Positions 16,447 through 25,561 of a stretch of DNA of 32,382 bases are shown piece after piece; within the stretch, counting starts at the first letter, position 1; each line of letters opens with the position of its first letter. The DNA comes from Pseudomonadota bacterium (GTDB taxonomy: Bacteria > Pseudomonadota > Alphaproteobacteria > Rhodospirillales > Casp-alpha2): the NCBI GenBank assembly GCA_027624235.1, contig JAQBYB010000029.1, positions 1 to 32,382 of the forward strand. Reading direction: 5' to 3'. A program made the translations under genes and the position numbers. Below the pieces are notes generated by a model. The model saw only the letters and a program-made list of their open reading frames with translations. It was not told the DNA's origin and did not search any database.

Positions 16447-19239
16447 TTAGCCCGCGCGGATCTTGGCCAGGAACTGATCGACTTGAGATTGCAGCATTTC
16501 GGACTGCTTCGACAATTCGCCGGCGGCTTCCTGGATTTGGCCCGCCGCTTGACCGGTTTCTCCGGCGGCCTGGGTGACGCCGGAGATATTGGACGTCACC
16601 TCGCGGGTGCCGGCGGCCGCTTGCTCGACGTTGCGGGCGATCTCCTGGGTGGCTGCGGATTGCTCTTCGACCGCAGAAGCGATGTTGGTGGCGATCTCGT
16701 TGACATCGCCAATGGTCTTGCCGATGCCCTGGATGGCCAGCACGGCTTCCTGAGTCGCGCTCTGGATGGCGCCAATTTGGGCCTCGATCTCGCTGGTCGC
16801 CGTCGCCGTCTGGCTGGCCAGGTTCTTGACCTCGGATGCGACCACCGCGAAGCCCTTGCCGGCGTCACCGGCGCGGGCCGCTTCGATGGTGGCGTTGAGC
16901 GCCAACAGGTTGGTCTGCTCGGCGATATCGGAAATCAGCCCGACGACTTCGCCGATTTTTTCCGCCGCGATGGCCAGACCCTGCACCTGTTCGTCGGTGC
17001 GTTTTGCTTCGATCACCGCGTTGCTGGTGATCTCTGACGACTGCGACACCTGGCGACTGATCTCGGCGATCGACGCCGACAGTTCCTCGGCCGCGGCCGC
17101 CACCGTCTGCACGTTGGCCGATGCCTGTTCGGCGGCGGCGGCGACGGCATTGGACTGGCTGGAGGTCTGCTCGGCGGTCGATGCCATGGCTTGCGCCGAG
17201 GATTCCATCTGGGTCGAGGACGAGGACACCGTTTGAACGACCTTGCCGACGGAGGATTCGAAATCGTCGGCCATCTTTACCATCATCTCTTTCTTTTCTT
17301 CCTCGGCCTTGCGCTTTTGTTCGGCTTCGGCCTCGGCGGCTTCCTGTTCGCGCTTTGATTCGGCAACCCGTTGTTTTTCTTTTTCCGCTTCGGCCTTTCG
17401 CTTCTGTTCGGCTTCGGCCTCGGCGGCTTCCTGTTCGCGCCTTGATTCGGCAACCCGTTGTCTTTCTTTTTCCGCTTCGGCCTCCTCGCGCTGTACCACG
17501 GCTTCGGCTTCGAGGCGGCGTTGTTCAATGCCGTTCTCCCTGAACACTTCGACCGCGCGGGCCATTTCACCGACCTCATCCTTGCGATCCTGGGCCGGAA
17601 CGTCGACGTCAAGATTGCCGTCGGCCATGGTGGTCATGGTCAAGGTCATGGCGTTGATGGGCCGAAGAACACGGATGCCGACAATCCAGAAAGCAACGCC
17701 GCCGATAACAACAGCGGCAATCAGAACCACTAGGCCTAAAATAAACGACTTGGTCGCGTGGGCCAGTTCCACATCCAGATCATGATTGGCCGCTTTGCCC
17801 CCCGCCGACTGCACTGCCAACAGGGAATCGATGGCGTCCGTGGATTTTTGAATCCACTCGCCGACGTTCATCGGATAGGCGGATGTGCCGAGGCTGGCGG
17901 CGTAGACGTTCTGGCGGAATTTCTCAAAACTGCCGAAATAACCGCTGTTGGCCCCGGCGACCGCCTTGTTGACCGCGTCGGATGTGCCCGGTGCTTGGAT
18001 CAGCGATTCCAGCGAATCCCGGGCGGCCTCAACGCGGCCGCGGAACCCGGCCAGCGCACCGCGCGTGGCCGGCGGCAACGGTGAATTTGTGGCGATGATG
18101 CCACCCATGATGGCGCGTTCACGGCCGGCGAATTCGGCCATGGTCCACCCCGCGTGCTTGACCGCCAACAGGTTGGCGGCGTCCGGATTGGCGCGGGCTG
18201 CCGCGCGGGTGGCGGCGATTTTAAGCGCCTGGCTTTTCAAAATTCGCCCGGTCGCCATCGGCAGCCATTGTTTGACGATGGTGGCATCGCGGTCGGCCTT
18301 TGGCAGTTTGAGGGCTGTATCGGCCTGCGCCCGTATGCCTTTCATCATGAGGTGAGAGGCGTTCATATCCTTGACCATCGCCGCTTTGTCGGCAAAGGCC
18401 GGCCCAGTTGTGATGGCGGCCATGGCTTTGTCAAAGGCGGCATCGCCCTTGGCCCGGCGGCCGTCGATGATGCCGCGCGCTTTTTCGCCAATCGGCTTGG
18501 CGCCGCTGAGGTTGGCATTGGTGACGCCGCGTTCCACCGCCCAGTTTTCGGCGGCGAGGATCAGTTGGTCACTAATGGTGTTGGCGGCGGGGTCGAGACC
18601 CTTCGCCGTCCACGCCGTTGACGCTGCGACGCGAATGGCCAGCAACGAATCGATGCCCTGAGTCGCCCAGTTGATCCAGTCGGCCTGAGAAACCGGATAC
18701 GACGCGCTGGTGATACCGGCTTTATAGATAGCCTTGCGGGTTTTCTCGAAAGCGGTGAAATAATTGGCTTTGGCGGCGGCAACGGCTTTGATAACTTCGG
18801 TTTCAGCGGAAAGAACCTCACTGGAGGCAATCGCGTTGACGGTTCCCCAAGCGGATTCCACGTTGCCGCGGAAACGTGACAAAATCTGCAGTTTTTCCGG
18901 CGTCAGCCGCGCCTCGGCGGAAATGGTGCCGCCCATAATGGCGCGCTCGCGCCCGGCGAATTCGCTCATCATCCAGGCAAAATGCTTCAACGTCACCAAT
19001 TGGCCGACCAGGGCGCTGGTCTCGACGCTGCTGGACGTCGCCGTGCGCAGTTCCTGGCTCTTCATAATAAGCCCGGTCATGGCCGGCACCCAGGTCTTGG
19101 TGCCGGCATCATCGCGGTCGAGCTTGGCCTTTGATAGCTGTTGATCGGCGATCTTACGCATGGCCACGGCTTTTTCATACGCCGCGCCGGCGGCGGCAAT
19201 TAGTTCTTTTTTACCGGCGAAATCCCGGAAATCCTTCAA
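16447..19239 (-). CDS. Methyl-accepting chemotaxis protein, 5'-truncated, with duplicated sensor region
   Basis: The C-terminal half is a classical chemoreceptor: one membrane segment ([20 protein letters not shown], about residue 515), a HAMP-like linker, a long charged coiled coil, and a signalling domain with the hairpin [20 protein letters not shown] plus [12 protein letters not shown]. The N-terminal half contains two copies of a roughly 260-residue helical unit, each with [12 protein letters not shown] and a later SAYP/SASYP...W segment; this resembles nitrate/nitrite-sensor (NIT)-like domains. No ATG start exists. The coding frame continues upstream from TTG 19239 ([16 protein letters not shown]) to a TGA at 19287-19285, where sequence turns AT-rich. 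The expected N-terminal membrane helix is missing, so the gene looks truncated and may not be functional. Confidence 0.85.
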   Translation of the reverse strand: MKDFRDFAGKKELIAAAGAAYEKAVAMRKIADQQLSKAKLDRDDAGTKTWVPAMTGLIMKSQELRTATSSSVETSALVGQLVTLKHFAWMMSEFAGRERAIMGGTISAEARLTPEKLQILSRFRGNVESAWGTVNAIASSEVLSAETEVIKAVAAAKANYFTAFEKTRKAIYKAGITSASYPVSQADWINWATQGIDSLLAIRVAASTAWTAKGLDPAANTISDQLILAAENWAVERGVTNANLSGAKPIGEKARGIIDGRRAKGDAAFDKAMAAITTGPAFADKAAMVKDMNASHLMMKGIRAQADTALKLPKADRDATIVKQWLPMATGRILKSQALKIAATRAAARANPDAANLLAVKHAGWTMAEFAGRERAIMGGIIATNSPLPPATRGALAGFRGRVEAARDSLESLIQAPGTSDAVNKAVAGANSGYFGSFEKFRQNVYAASLGTSAYPMNVGEWIQKSTDAIDSLLAVQSAGGKAANHDLDVELAHATKSFILGLVVLIAAVVIGGVAFWIVGIRVLRPINAMTLTMTTMADGNLDVDVPAQDRKDEVGEMARAVEVFRENGIEQRRLEAEAVVQREEAEAEKERQRVAESRREQEAAEAEAEQKRKAEAEKEKQRVAESKREQEAAEAEAEQKRKAEEEKKEMMVKMADDFESSVGKVVQTVSSSSTQMESSAQAMASTAEQTSSQSNAVAAAAEQASANVQTVAAAAEELSASIAEISRQVSQSSEITSNAVIEAKRTDEQVQGLAIAAEKIGEVVGLISDIAEQTNLLALNATIEAARAGDAGKGFAVVASEVKNLASQTATATSEIEAQIGAIQSATQEAVLAIQGIGKTIGDVNEIATNIASAVEEQSAATQEIARNVEQAAAGTREVTSNISGVTQAAGETGQAAGQIQEAAGELSKQSEMLQSQVDQFLAKIRAG
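17312..17485 (-). repeat. 87-bp tandem repeat, two copies, in the chemoreceptor coiled coil
   Basis: Bases 17312-17398 and 17399-17485 are near-identical 87-base units with a few substitutions. Each encodes 29 residues of the pattern [20 protein letters not shown] plus EQKRKAEAE. This lengthens the charged coiled coil between HAMP and signalling domain by four heptads plus one residue. The high identity implies a recent duplication. Confidence 0.85.
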
Positions 19240-19284
19240 TTCATCGAGCGCCTTCTTGAAGGCCGGGTCGGCCTTGGCCCGTCT

Positions 19285-19534
19285 TCATGCAATGCGCTTC
19301 CGTGGATAGAAAAATCCAAAATTTCTAAATTACGACATAAACCCTACACCCCTTAATTATAAGGCGTAAATTTTCAACCATGTCAAATTGTGACGAAGAA
19401 TGTCAACCGGTGTCATCGATTCGGTTTTGCTACCGCAGAGCCGGAATAGGACTCGATAAAACCACCGATTTGGTTATCTTGGCGGGAACGCGGTTCACGC
19501 TTCGATTGATCCTGTCTTTGAAGGCTTTAACTTC
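19285..19534. other. AT-rich intergenic region with phased TGTCA boxes
   Basis: This gap separates the truncated chemoreceptor from the nickel/cobalt transporter. The part next to the chemoreceptor (19290-19380) is clearly AT-richer than the rest of the window. Bases 19381-19420 consist of four 10-base blocks beginning TGTCA, TGACG, TGTCA and TGTCA at 19381, 19391, 19401 and 19411. This spacing places all boxes on one DNA face, as for tandem response-regulator sites; the regulator is unknown. No gene is recognisable on either strand. Confidence 0.4.
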
Positions 19535-20239
19535 ATGCTTTCCATCTTCGCCCTCGGCTTTTTGATCGGTTTGCGCCACACGCTCGAGGCAGACCACGTC
19601 GCCGCCGTCGCCACCCTGACGACGCAGACCGCCTCCGTTCGCCAGGCGGTGCCCTTGGGCCTGCTTTGGGGGGCCGGGCATACGCTGTCCTTAGGCTGTT
19701 TCGGCTTGGCGTCGTTGCTTCTGGGAGCCGCCCTCCCCCAAGACTTGGCCCTTTACCTGGAACTGGCCGTCGGCGTCATGTTGATCGGGCTGGGCGCCGA
19801 CGTGCTGATCCGCATGATCCGCCAGCGCATTCATTTCCATGCCCACCGCCATCACGGCGGCGTCGTTCATTTCCACGCCCATGGGCATGAGCAAAACCAC
19901 AACCGAGACCACGACCACATCCATCTCCGCGGACCGGCGGGCGCCCTGCGACTGCGCGCCTTCCTGATCGGCATCATGCACGGCATGGCGGGGTCCGCGG
20001 TGTTGGTCGTGTTGACCCTGCAAGCAGTGCCCTCGGTTACCGCCGGTCTGGGTTACATTGCCCTGTTCGGGGCTGGTTCGATCTTCGGTATGGCCGCCTT
20101 AAGCGCCGCCATCGCCTGGCCCCTGGCCCATTGGGGGCGGCCACTGAGCTGGCTCCACAACACCGCCAGGGTCGGTACCGGCGTGCTTACCATCGGTCTC
20201 GGTATCGCCATCCTGTTTGAAGGCAGCCCTATATTCTAA
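19535..20239 (+). CDS. NiCoT/UreH-type nickel-cobalt transporter
   Basis: 234-residue membrane protein. The first helix carries the metal-transport signature HTLEADHVAAV (H-x4-D-H, residues about 15-21), and GLLWGAGHTLSLG is in the second. A histidine-rich loop follows between helices (HFHAHRHHGG ... HFHAHGHEQNHNRDHDHIH, about residues 99-130), a likely metal-binding segment. The third conserved region is FLIGIMHGMAGSAVLVVL. Length and motifs fit the UreH/HupE-like branch of high-affinity Ni/Co transporters, which is shorter than NixA. ATG at 19535 follows AAGGCTTTAACTTC. No urease or hydrogenase genes adjoin it, so metal choice (nickel for an enzyme, or cobalt for cobalamin) is unresolved. 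The response regulator follows within 60 bases. Confidence 0.83.
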   Translation: MLSIFALGFLIGLRHTLEADHVAAVATLTTQTASVRQAVPLGLLWGAGHTLSLGCFGLASLLLGAALPQDLALYLELAVGVMLIGLGADVLIRMIRQRIHFHAHRHHGGVVHFHAHGHEQNHNRDHDHIHLRGPAGALRLRAFLIGIMHGMAGSAVLVVLTLQAVPSVTAGLGYIALFGAGSIFGMAALSAAIAWPLAHWGRPLSWLHNTARVGTGVLTIGLGIAILFEGSPIF

Positions 20240-20297
20240 TAGCCTGGGTGCTTCGAAGCTGGGCTTAGGGCATAATTCCTTAAAGGGAGGGGGTAGA

Positions 20298-20828
20298 TTG
20301 TCCACTTATCTTAGTAATGTCCGGATTCTGATCGTTGATGATCAGAATTTCACCCGCCTCTTGTTGAGGAGAATCCTTGGGACACTCGGCGCCCGGCGCG
20401 TTGACGAAGCCAAAGACGTGGAAACCGCGTGGGCGCAAGTCCTCAACTCCCCCCCCGATCTTTTGATCGTCGATTGGGAATTGGAGAATTTGAACGGGCT
20501 CGAACTGATGCGGCGGGTTCGCCACGACCCGGCCTGCCCGGATAAATACATGCCGACCATCATGCTGACGGCGTATTCGGAAAAGCCGCGGATCGAGATC
20601 GCCAGGGACGCCGGCGTAAACGAATTCGTGATTAAACCGATTTCACCGAAAACGCTTTTCGAGCGGATTAGCATGGTCGTCGAACACCCGCGCCGGTTCG
20701 TCCGCTGCAAGGACTTCTTTGGGCCGGACCGACGCCGCCATAAATCCTCTTATCGTGGCAAAGACCGCCGCCAGGCGACGACGGACCCGGTCGACGCCCC
20801 GGACGATGGAAAGGCCCCCACCTCATAA
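20298..20828 (+). CDS. Single-domain response regulator (CheY-like)
   Basis: Receiver domain of about 120 residues plus a basic tail. Acidic pocket Asp14-Asp15 (ILIVDDQNFTR), phospho-acceptor Asp59 (LLIVDWELENLNG), Thr91 (IMLTAY) and Lys113 (VIKPISP) are all present, so phosphorylation looks possible. The tail (FFGPDRRRHKSSYRGKDRRQ) has the GPDRRR motif common in stand-alone alphaproteobacterial receivers. There is no DNA-binding or enzymatic output domain. The start chosen is TTG 20298, with AGGGAGGGGG directly upstream and fold alignment beginning there; the frame extends upstream to an ATG at 20217 inside the transporter gene. No cognate histidine kinase is adjacent. Confidence 0.85.
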   Translation: MSTYLSNVRILIVDDQNFTRLLLRRILGTLGARRVDEAKDVETAWAQVLNSPPDLLIVDWELENLNGLELMRRVRHDPACPDKYMPTIMLTAYSEKPRIEIARDAGVNEFVIKPISPKTLFERISMVVEHPRRFVRCKDFFGPDRRRHKSSYRGKDRRQATTDPVDAPDDGKAPTS

Positions 20829-21149
20829 AATTGCACGGTGATTTCGACCCTGTTTTCAAGGTGATCTTAGTGAATTCAATGGGGTATAGTAATTTCGACG
20901 GCTTGAATTAACGGTTTTCTTACGACGCGCCGACTTTTTTTCATCGATTCCGGCGGCTTGCGGGGAATCGGCGGCCTTGACTTGTCCGCTAAGAAACCTC
21001 TATCAAGCGCCCAAGTTACACAGTCCGGACCCACCGCCCCGACCGCCCCGACCACTAAGGCCTAGGCCGGCCCGATGATTTCCCGATCCTGTGCCTGACC
21101 CTGGACACGGTACCGCTGACCGGACCTATCCCGGCCAGGACGGGGAGTT
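20829..21149 (+). promoter_or_regulatory. Intergenic region upstream of bipA with candidate promoter
   Basis: About 320 bases without a recognisable gene. TTGACT (20977-20982), an 18-base spacer and TATCAA (21001-21006) make a reasonable sigma70-like promoter for bipA. This would give a leader of roughly 130 bases. Just upstream, CGATTCC (20945-20951) and GGAATCG (20964-20970) form a 7-base inverted repeat around a 12-base loop. It is not followed by a T-tract. A CCGACC-rich tract at 21030-21055 has no evident role. Confidence 0.4.
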
Positions 21150-23003
21150 ATGCTGATCATAAAGCCAAGAGGACCAAAGACGTTGACCATAAGAAACATC
21201 GCCATTATCGCCCATGTCGACCACGGCAAGACGACCCTTGTCGACGCGATTCTCAAACAAAGCGGCCTGTTCCATTCCAAACAGCTGGTCGCCGAACGGG
21301 TCATGGATAGCAACGACCTGGAACGCGAACGGGGCATCACCATTCTTTCCAAATGCGCGTCGGTGGAATGGAAGGGCGTGCGCATCAATATCGTCGACAC
21401 CCCCGGACACGCCGATTTCGGCGGCGAGGTGGAACGGATTTTGAGCATGGTCGATGGCGTTTTACTGCTGGTCGATGCGTCCGAAGGACCGATGCCGCAA
21501 ACCAAGTTCGTTACCCAGAAGGCGCTGAACTTAGGGCTCAAGCCCATCGTCGTCGTCAACAAGGTGGATAAACCCGACGCCCGGCCGGATGAAGTCCATA
21601 ACGAGGTCTTCGACCTGTTCGCAATTCTGGATGCCAACGAAGAACAGTTGGACTTCCCGGTGTTGTTCGGATCGGCCAAGCAAGGCTGGGCCAGTTTGGA
21701 TGCCGGGACAAAAGGCGAGGACATGTCCTGCCTGTTCGATACCGTTATCAAACACGTACCGCCCCCCCACGTTGAAGACGGCCCGTTCAGAATGCTGGTA
21801 ACGACGCTGGAATACGATCCCTATCTGGGCCGGGTCCTGACCGGACGCATCGAATCGGGAAGGCTCAACGCCAGCATGACGGCGAAGGCGCTCAACCGGA
21901 ACGGCACGATGATCGAACAGACCCGCGTCACCAAGATCCAGGCTTTCCGGGGGCTGGAGCGGCTCGGGGTTCAGAGCGCCGAGGCCGGTGACATTATTTC
22001 CGTCGCCGGGTTCAGCGCCGCCACCGTCGCCGATACCCTGTGCGATCTGTCCGTGACCAAGGCGCTGCCGGCGGAACCGATTGATCCGCCGACCCTGGCG
22101 ATGGTCTTCTCCATCAACGATTCTCCCCTGACCGGGCGCGACGGGGAAAAAGTTACGTCGCGGGCTATTCTTTCCCGCCTGCAGTCGGAAGTCGAAGGCA
22201 ACGTCGCCCTTCGCGTCCGCGAGGTCGAAGATGGCCGCGGTTACGAAGTCGCGGGCCGGGGCGAACTGCAATTGGGGGTGTTGATCGAAACCATGCGCCG
22301 CGAGGGCTTCGAGCTATCCATCAGCCGGCCCCAGGTGCTGACCCGCCAAGACCCGGATACCGGCAAGACACTGGAGCCTTTCGAAGAGGTTCTGGTCGAT
22401 GTCGATGAGGAATTCTCCGGCGCCGTCGTCGAGGCGATCTCCAAACGCAAGGGGCGGATGGAGGAAATGCGCCCCTCCGGCGGCGGCAAGATACGGTTGC
22501 GGTTCATCGCGCCATCCCGGGGCCTGATCGGGTATCACGGTGAATTCCTGACCGAAACCCGGGGCACCGGCGTCATCAACCGGATGTTCAAGGAATATGC
22601 CCCCCATGCCGGCCCCATCGCCGGGCGCAACAACGGTGTATTGATCTCCAATGCCGCCGGCAAAAGCAACGCCTATGGATTGATGAATCTGGAAGATCGC
22701 GGCGCGCTGTTCATCGGTTCCGGCGTCGCCGTCTACGAAGGCATGGTCATCGGCGAAAATAGCCGCGGCAACGATCTTGACGTCAACCCCATGAAGGCCA
22801 AGCAGTTGACCAACATCCGGGCGTCGGGAACCGACGAAGCGGTTCGCTTGACGACGCCCAAGCAGATGTCCCTGGAACAGTCCCTCGCCTACATCCAGGA
22901 TGATGAACTGGTTGAGGTGACGCCAAAATATATCCGCCTGCGCAAGCGCTTCCTGAGCCCCCATGATAGGAAAAAACTGGCGCGCCAGGCGGCGGCAGGG
23001 TAA
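21150..23003 (+). CDS. typA: Ribosome-associated GTPase BipA/TypA
   Basis: 617-residue translational GTPase that binds the 70S ribosome and aids 50S assembly and stress or low-temperature growth. GTPase motifs: AHVDHGKTT (G1), RGITI (G2), DTPGHADFGGEV (G3), NKVDK (G4) and GSAKQGW (G5). EF-G-like domains II, III and V and the BipA-specific C-terminal domain follow (GRGELQLGVLIETMRREGFE, GLIGYHGEFLTETRGTG). ATG 21150 has GGGGAG only two bases away. TTG 21183, with AGAGG upstream, gives MTIRNIAIIAHVDHGKT and matches the usual family start better, so the true start may be 21183. The stop lies 6 bases from the convergent permease stop. Confidence 0.95.
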   Translation: MLIIKPRGPKTLTIRNIAIIAHVDHGKTTLVDAILKQSGLFHSKQLVAERVMDSNDLERERGITILSKCASVEWKGVRINIVDTPGHADFGGEVERILSMVDGVLLLVDASEGPMPQTKFVTQKALNLGLKPIVVVNKVDKPDARPDEVHNEVFDLFAILDANEEQLDFPVLFGSAKQGWASLDAGTKGEDMSCLFDTVIKHVPPPHVEDGPFRMLVTTLEYDPYLGRVLTGRIESGRLNASMTAKALNRNGTMIEQTRVTKIQAFRGLERLGVQSAEAGDIISVAGFSAATVADTLCDLSVTKALPAEPIDPPTLAMVFSINDSPLTGRDGEKVTSRAILSRLQSEVEGNVALRVREVEDGRGYEVAGRGELQLGVLIETMRREGFELSISRPQVLTRQDPDTGKTLEPFEEVLVDVDEEFSGAVVEAISKRKGRMEEMRPSGGGKIRLRFIAPSRGLIGYHGEFLTETRGTGVINRMFKEYAPHAGPIAGRNNGVLISNAAGKSNAYGLMNLEDRGALFIGSGVAVYEGMVIGENSRGNDLDVNPMKAKQLTNIRASGTDEAVRLTTPKQMSLEQSLAYIQDDELVEVTPKYIRLRKRFLSPHDRKKLARQAAAG

Positions 23004-23009
23004 CAGCCT

Positions 23010-23912
23010 TTACCGGGTCCGCAGCTTGGGGTCCAAAATATCACGCAGCGCGTCGCCGAACAGGTTGAACCCGAACACCGCCAGGCTGATGGCGACGCCG
23101 GGCCAGATCGCCATCCACGTCGCGCTTTCGGCGTATTCCTCGGCGCCGCCCTGCAACATCAGGCCCCAGGCCGGCTGCGGCTCCTGGACGCCGAGGCCTA
23201 AATAACTCAACGACGCTTCCAGCAAGATCGCATGGCCGACAAAAGTGCTGGCCATAATCAGGAACGGCGCCATCACGTTCGGCACCATGTGGCGAAGCAC
23301 AATCCGCGTATGCGAGAAACCAAGGGCGCGCGCCGCATCCACATAGGGAATTTCGCGAATGGACAGCGCGTTGGAGCGCACCACCCGCGCGCACTGCGGG
23401 ATAAATGGAATGGTAATGGCGATGATGACGTTATGGGTGCCGGCGCCAAGTGTCGAGACGATGGCCAACGCCATGATGATCAGCGGAAACGCCATGAACA
23501 CATCCATCACCCGCTGCAACAGCAAATCAAACAGGCCACCGAAATAGGCGCTGGCGACGCCCAGAACCAGGCCGATGACGGAGCCGAAAAATGCCGCCGT
23601 CAGACCGACGTACAATGCCGTCCGGGCGCCGTAAATGATCCGGGTCAGGACGTCGCGTCCGAATTGGTCGGTACCGAGAAAGAACGCGTCGCCGGGCGGC
23701 GTCAACATGTGTTCGAATGAATTCAATAACGGATCATGGACGGTGATAACATCGGCAAAGACCGCCATAAAAACCATGACGATAACAATAGCGGCGCCGA
23801 AGGTGCCCAACGGGTGTTTGCGGGCGTTTTTAAGCAACGCCTGGGTCCACGGAATCCCTGCTTCCGGTTCTTCCAGCTTGGATCGAAATCTAAGATCGCC
23901 TTCTGGAGCCAT
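23010..23912 (-). CDS. ABC transporter permease, DppC/OppC family
   Basis: 300-residue inner-membrane permease of the peptide/nickel/opine import family. It has the N-terminal helix typical of DppC (GTFGAAIVIVMVFMAVFADV), the FLGTDQFGRDVLTRIIYGAR motif, several hydrophobic helices, and the EAA-type loop contacting the ATPase (YVDAARALGFSHTRIVLRHM followed by VPNV). It ends DALRDILDPKLR as family members do. Such permeases work with a DppB-like partner, one or two ATPases and a binding protein. None of these is in the window, so it is an orphan here unless its partners are elsewhere. It lies on the same strand as the amidase, 232 bases downstream of it. No coding sequence is seen in that gap (23913-24144). 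Confidence 0.9.
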   Translation of the reverse strand: MAPEGDLRFRSKLEEPEAGIPWTQALLKNARKHPLGTFGAAIVIVMVFMAVFADVITVHDPLLNSFEHMLTPPGDAFFLGTDQFGRDVLTRIIYGARTALYVGLTAAFFGSVIGLVLGVASAYFGGLFDLLLQRVMDVFMAFPLIIMALAIVSTLGAGTHNVIIAITIPFIPQCARVVRSNALSIREIPYVDAARALGFSHTRIVLRHMVPNVMAPFLIMASTFVGHAILLEASLSYLGLGVQEPQPAWGLMLQGGAEEYAESATWMAIWPGVAISLAVFGFNLFGDALRDILDPKLRTR

Positions 23913-24144
23913 TTATTTAGTCTTCCCACCCAATAATCACTTGCGCCGTTTGCCCGATGCCCCGCATCGCGCCGCACGACGCGCCTAACGGACCGACTCG
24001 CCACAGGCCATCAGAATGGATCAATATCAACCAGAAAGACTCTATGCACACAATGCGACGATTTTGAGACAAGAATAAAGCCTCATCCCCAATGCATCAA
24101 CACGCAAAATCGACCAAAATATGACCGTATTTTTGCTTGGTTTT

Positions 24145-25434
24145 TTAAGCTGGCACGCCGAAGCGGTCCCATAACCATTTGGCGGCGCGCAACACTTGCG
24201 CGTCGGCGCCGTGGCGGCCGATGACCTGAACGCCGATGGGCATGCCGTTCGCGCCGGTCAGCAACGGCACCGAGGCCGCCGGCACCCCCAACAACGTCCA
24301 CATGCCGTTGAAGACTGTTTTGCCGGTGAAGCCCAGCCCCTCCGGCGCTTCGCCGGTCGCCGCCGGGGTCAGAAGGACATCGTAATGGTCGAACAATCCG
24401 TCCAGGGCCTGCGCCTGGGCTTCGGCCAGGCCGAGCGCACGGATATAATCGGCGGCCGGGATGGCTTTACCCTCATTCACCCGCTCCTGGGTTTCGGGGC
24501 GCATTTTATCGGGTGCCTTATCCGCCGCTTCGCCCAAAAAGACGGCAACGTTGGCATGCATAACGGTTCGATGGATGGAAACGATATCGTCGAACAGCCC
24601 CTCCAATTCGACGTCATGGGCTAAATCACCCAGTCCTTTGACAAAGCCCTCCATCGCAGACGCCATATCGGGTTCGGCACTGCCCCAGGCCGGGGTTCTG
24701 ACAAATGCAAAACGAAGGCTGTCGGGCAACCCTTTTGCCAATGCCCCTGAAAGATCGCGGCCCGGCTTGGCCAACATGTCCCAATCGTCGGGATCATGCG
24801 CCATCAGAACATCGGCAATCAGGGCGAGGTCTTCGACCGCGCGCCCATAAACACCGATGGTATCGAGCCTGCGGGCCAGCATGCTAACGCCACGGCGCGA
24901 GATCGAACCGTAGGTTGGCTTGTAGCCGAATACGCCGCAAAAGGACGCCGGCCGGATCATCGAACCGCCGGTCTGCGTGCCGATGGCCAACGGCGTCATG
25001 AAATCGGCAACTGCCGCCGCCGAGCCTGAAGACGAGCCCCCCGGTGTGCGCGACGGATCATGCGGATTGACCGTCTTGCCGGGTGCCGACAGCGCCCATT
25101 CCGTGGTCACCGTCTTGCCCAGAATTACCGCCCCGGCACGGCGCAACAATGACGCCACCGCCGAATCCTCAATCGGGCGGCGGCCTTCGTAAAAGGCGGA
25201 CCCGCACTCGGTCGGCATGTCTTTGGTGTCAAAAATATCCTTCAGCCCGACCGGAAGCCCGTGCAGCGGGCCTAAGGGGTCTCCGGCCTTTTTCCTGGCA
25301 TCCAACGCCCGCGCCTGGGCCAATGCCAGATCCGGGTCCAGATAGATCCAGGCACCGACGGCAGCCTCGCGCTTGGCAATTCGGTCGAGACAGGATTGCG
25401 TTAATTCCTCGGCGCTACAATCGCCCGCGAGCAA
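24145..25434 (-). CDS. Amidase (amidase-signature family)
   Basis: Serine hydrolase with the Ser-cisSer-Lys triad of the amidase signature family: Lys in GLPVGLKDIFDT, the glycine/serine loop TPGGSSSGSAAAVADFMTPL, and the nucleophile region AIGTQTGGSMIRPASFCGVF. It is shorter than GatA, lacks a GatB/GatC context, and is best called a general amidase; the substrate is unknown. The first standard start is TTG 25434. The same frame continues upstream without a stop to about 25506 and reads coding-like (SASQKLLSSLSAGAARRALL), suggesting a start nearer ATT 25491, which has GGGGGACC upstream. The gene is divergent from the GntR regulator, whose likely operator lies just upstream. Confidence 0.87.
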   Translation of the reverse strand: MLAGDCSAEELTQSCLDRIAKREAAVGAWIYLDPDLALAQARALDARKKAGDPLGPLHGLPVGLKDIFDTKDMPTECGSAFYEGRRPIEDSAVASLLRRAGAVILGKTVTTEWALSAPGKTVNPHDPSRTPGGSSSGSAAAVADFMTPLAIGTQTGGSMIRPASFCGVFGYKPTYGSISRRGVSMLARRLDTIGVYGRAVEDLALIADVLMAHDPDDWDMLAKPGRDLSGALAKGLPDSLRFAFVRTPAWGSAEPDMASAMEGFVKGLGDLAHDVELEGLFDDIVSIHRTVMHANVAVFLGEAADKAPDKMRPETQERVNEGKAIPAADYIRALGLAEAQAQALDGLFDHYDVLLTPAATGEAPEGLGFTGKTVFNGMWTLLGVPAASVPLLTGANGMPIGVQVIGRHGADAQVLRAAKWLWDRFGVPA

Positions 25435-25513
25435 CGCCCGACGGGCCGCGCCGGCGCTGAGTGATGAAAGAAGTTTTTGTGATGCAGAAATGGGCTGGTC
25501 CCCCCTATGGGAC

Positions 25514-25533
25514 TATTGTATACAATTGTACAC
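25514..25533. promoter_or_regulatory. Overlapping palindromes, likely GntR/FCD operator
   Basis: In the space between the divergent amidase and gntR genes, TTGTATACAA (25516-25525) is a perfect palindrome. It overlaps a second one, TACAATTGTA (25521-25530), followed by a further half-site TTGTACAC. The first fits the GT-N(2-4)-AC core typical of FadR-subfamily GntR operators. It lies 29 bases before the gntR ATG and about 25 bases before the probable amidase start, so one site could control both genes. Binding is inferred, not shown. Confidence 0.6.
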
Positions 25534-25561
25534 CAGAGAAACAATCTTCCACGGATGATCA

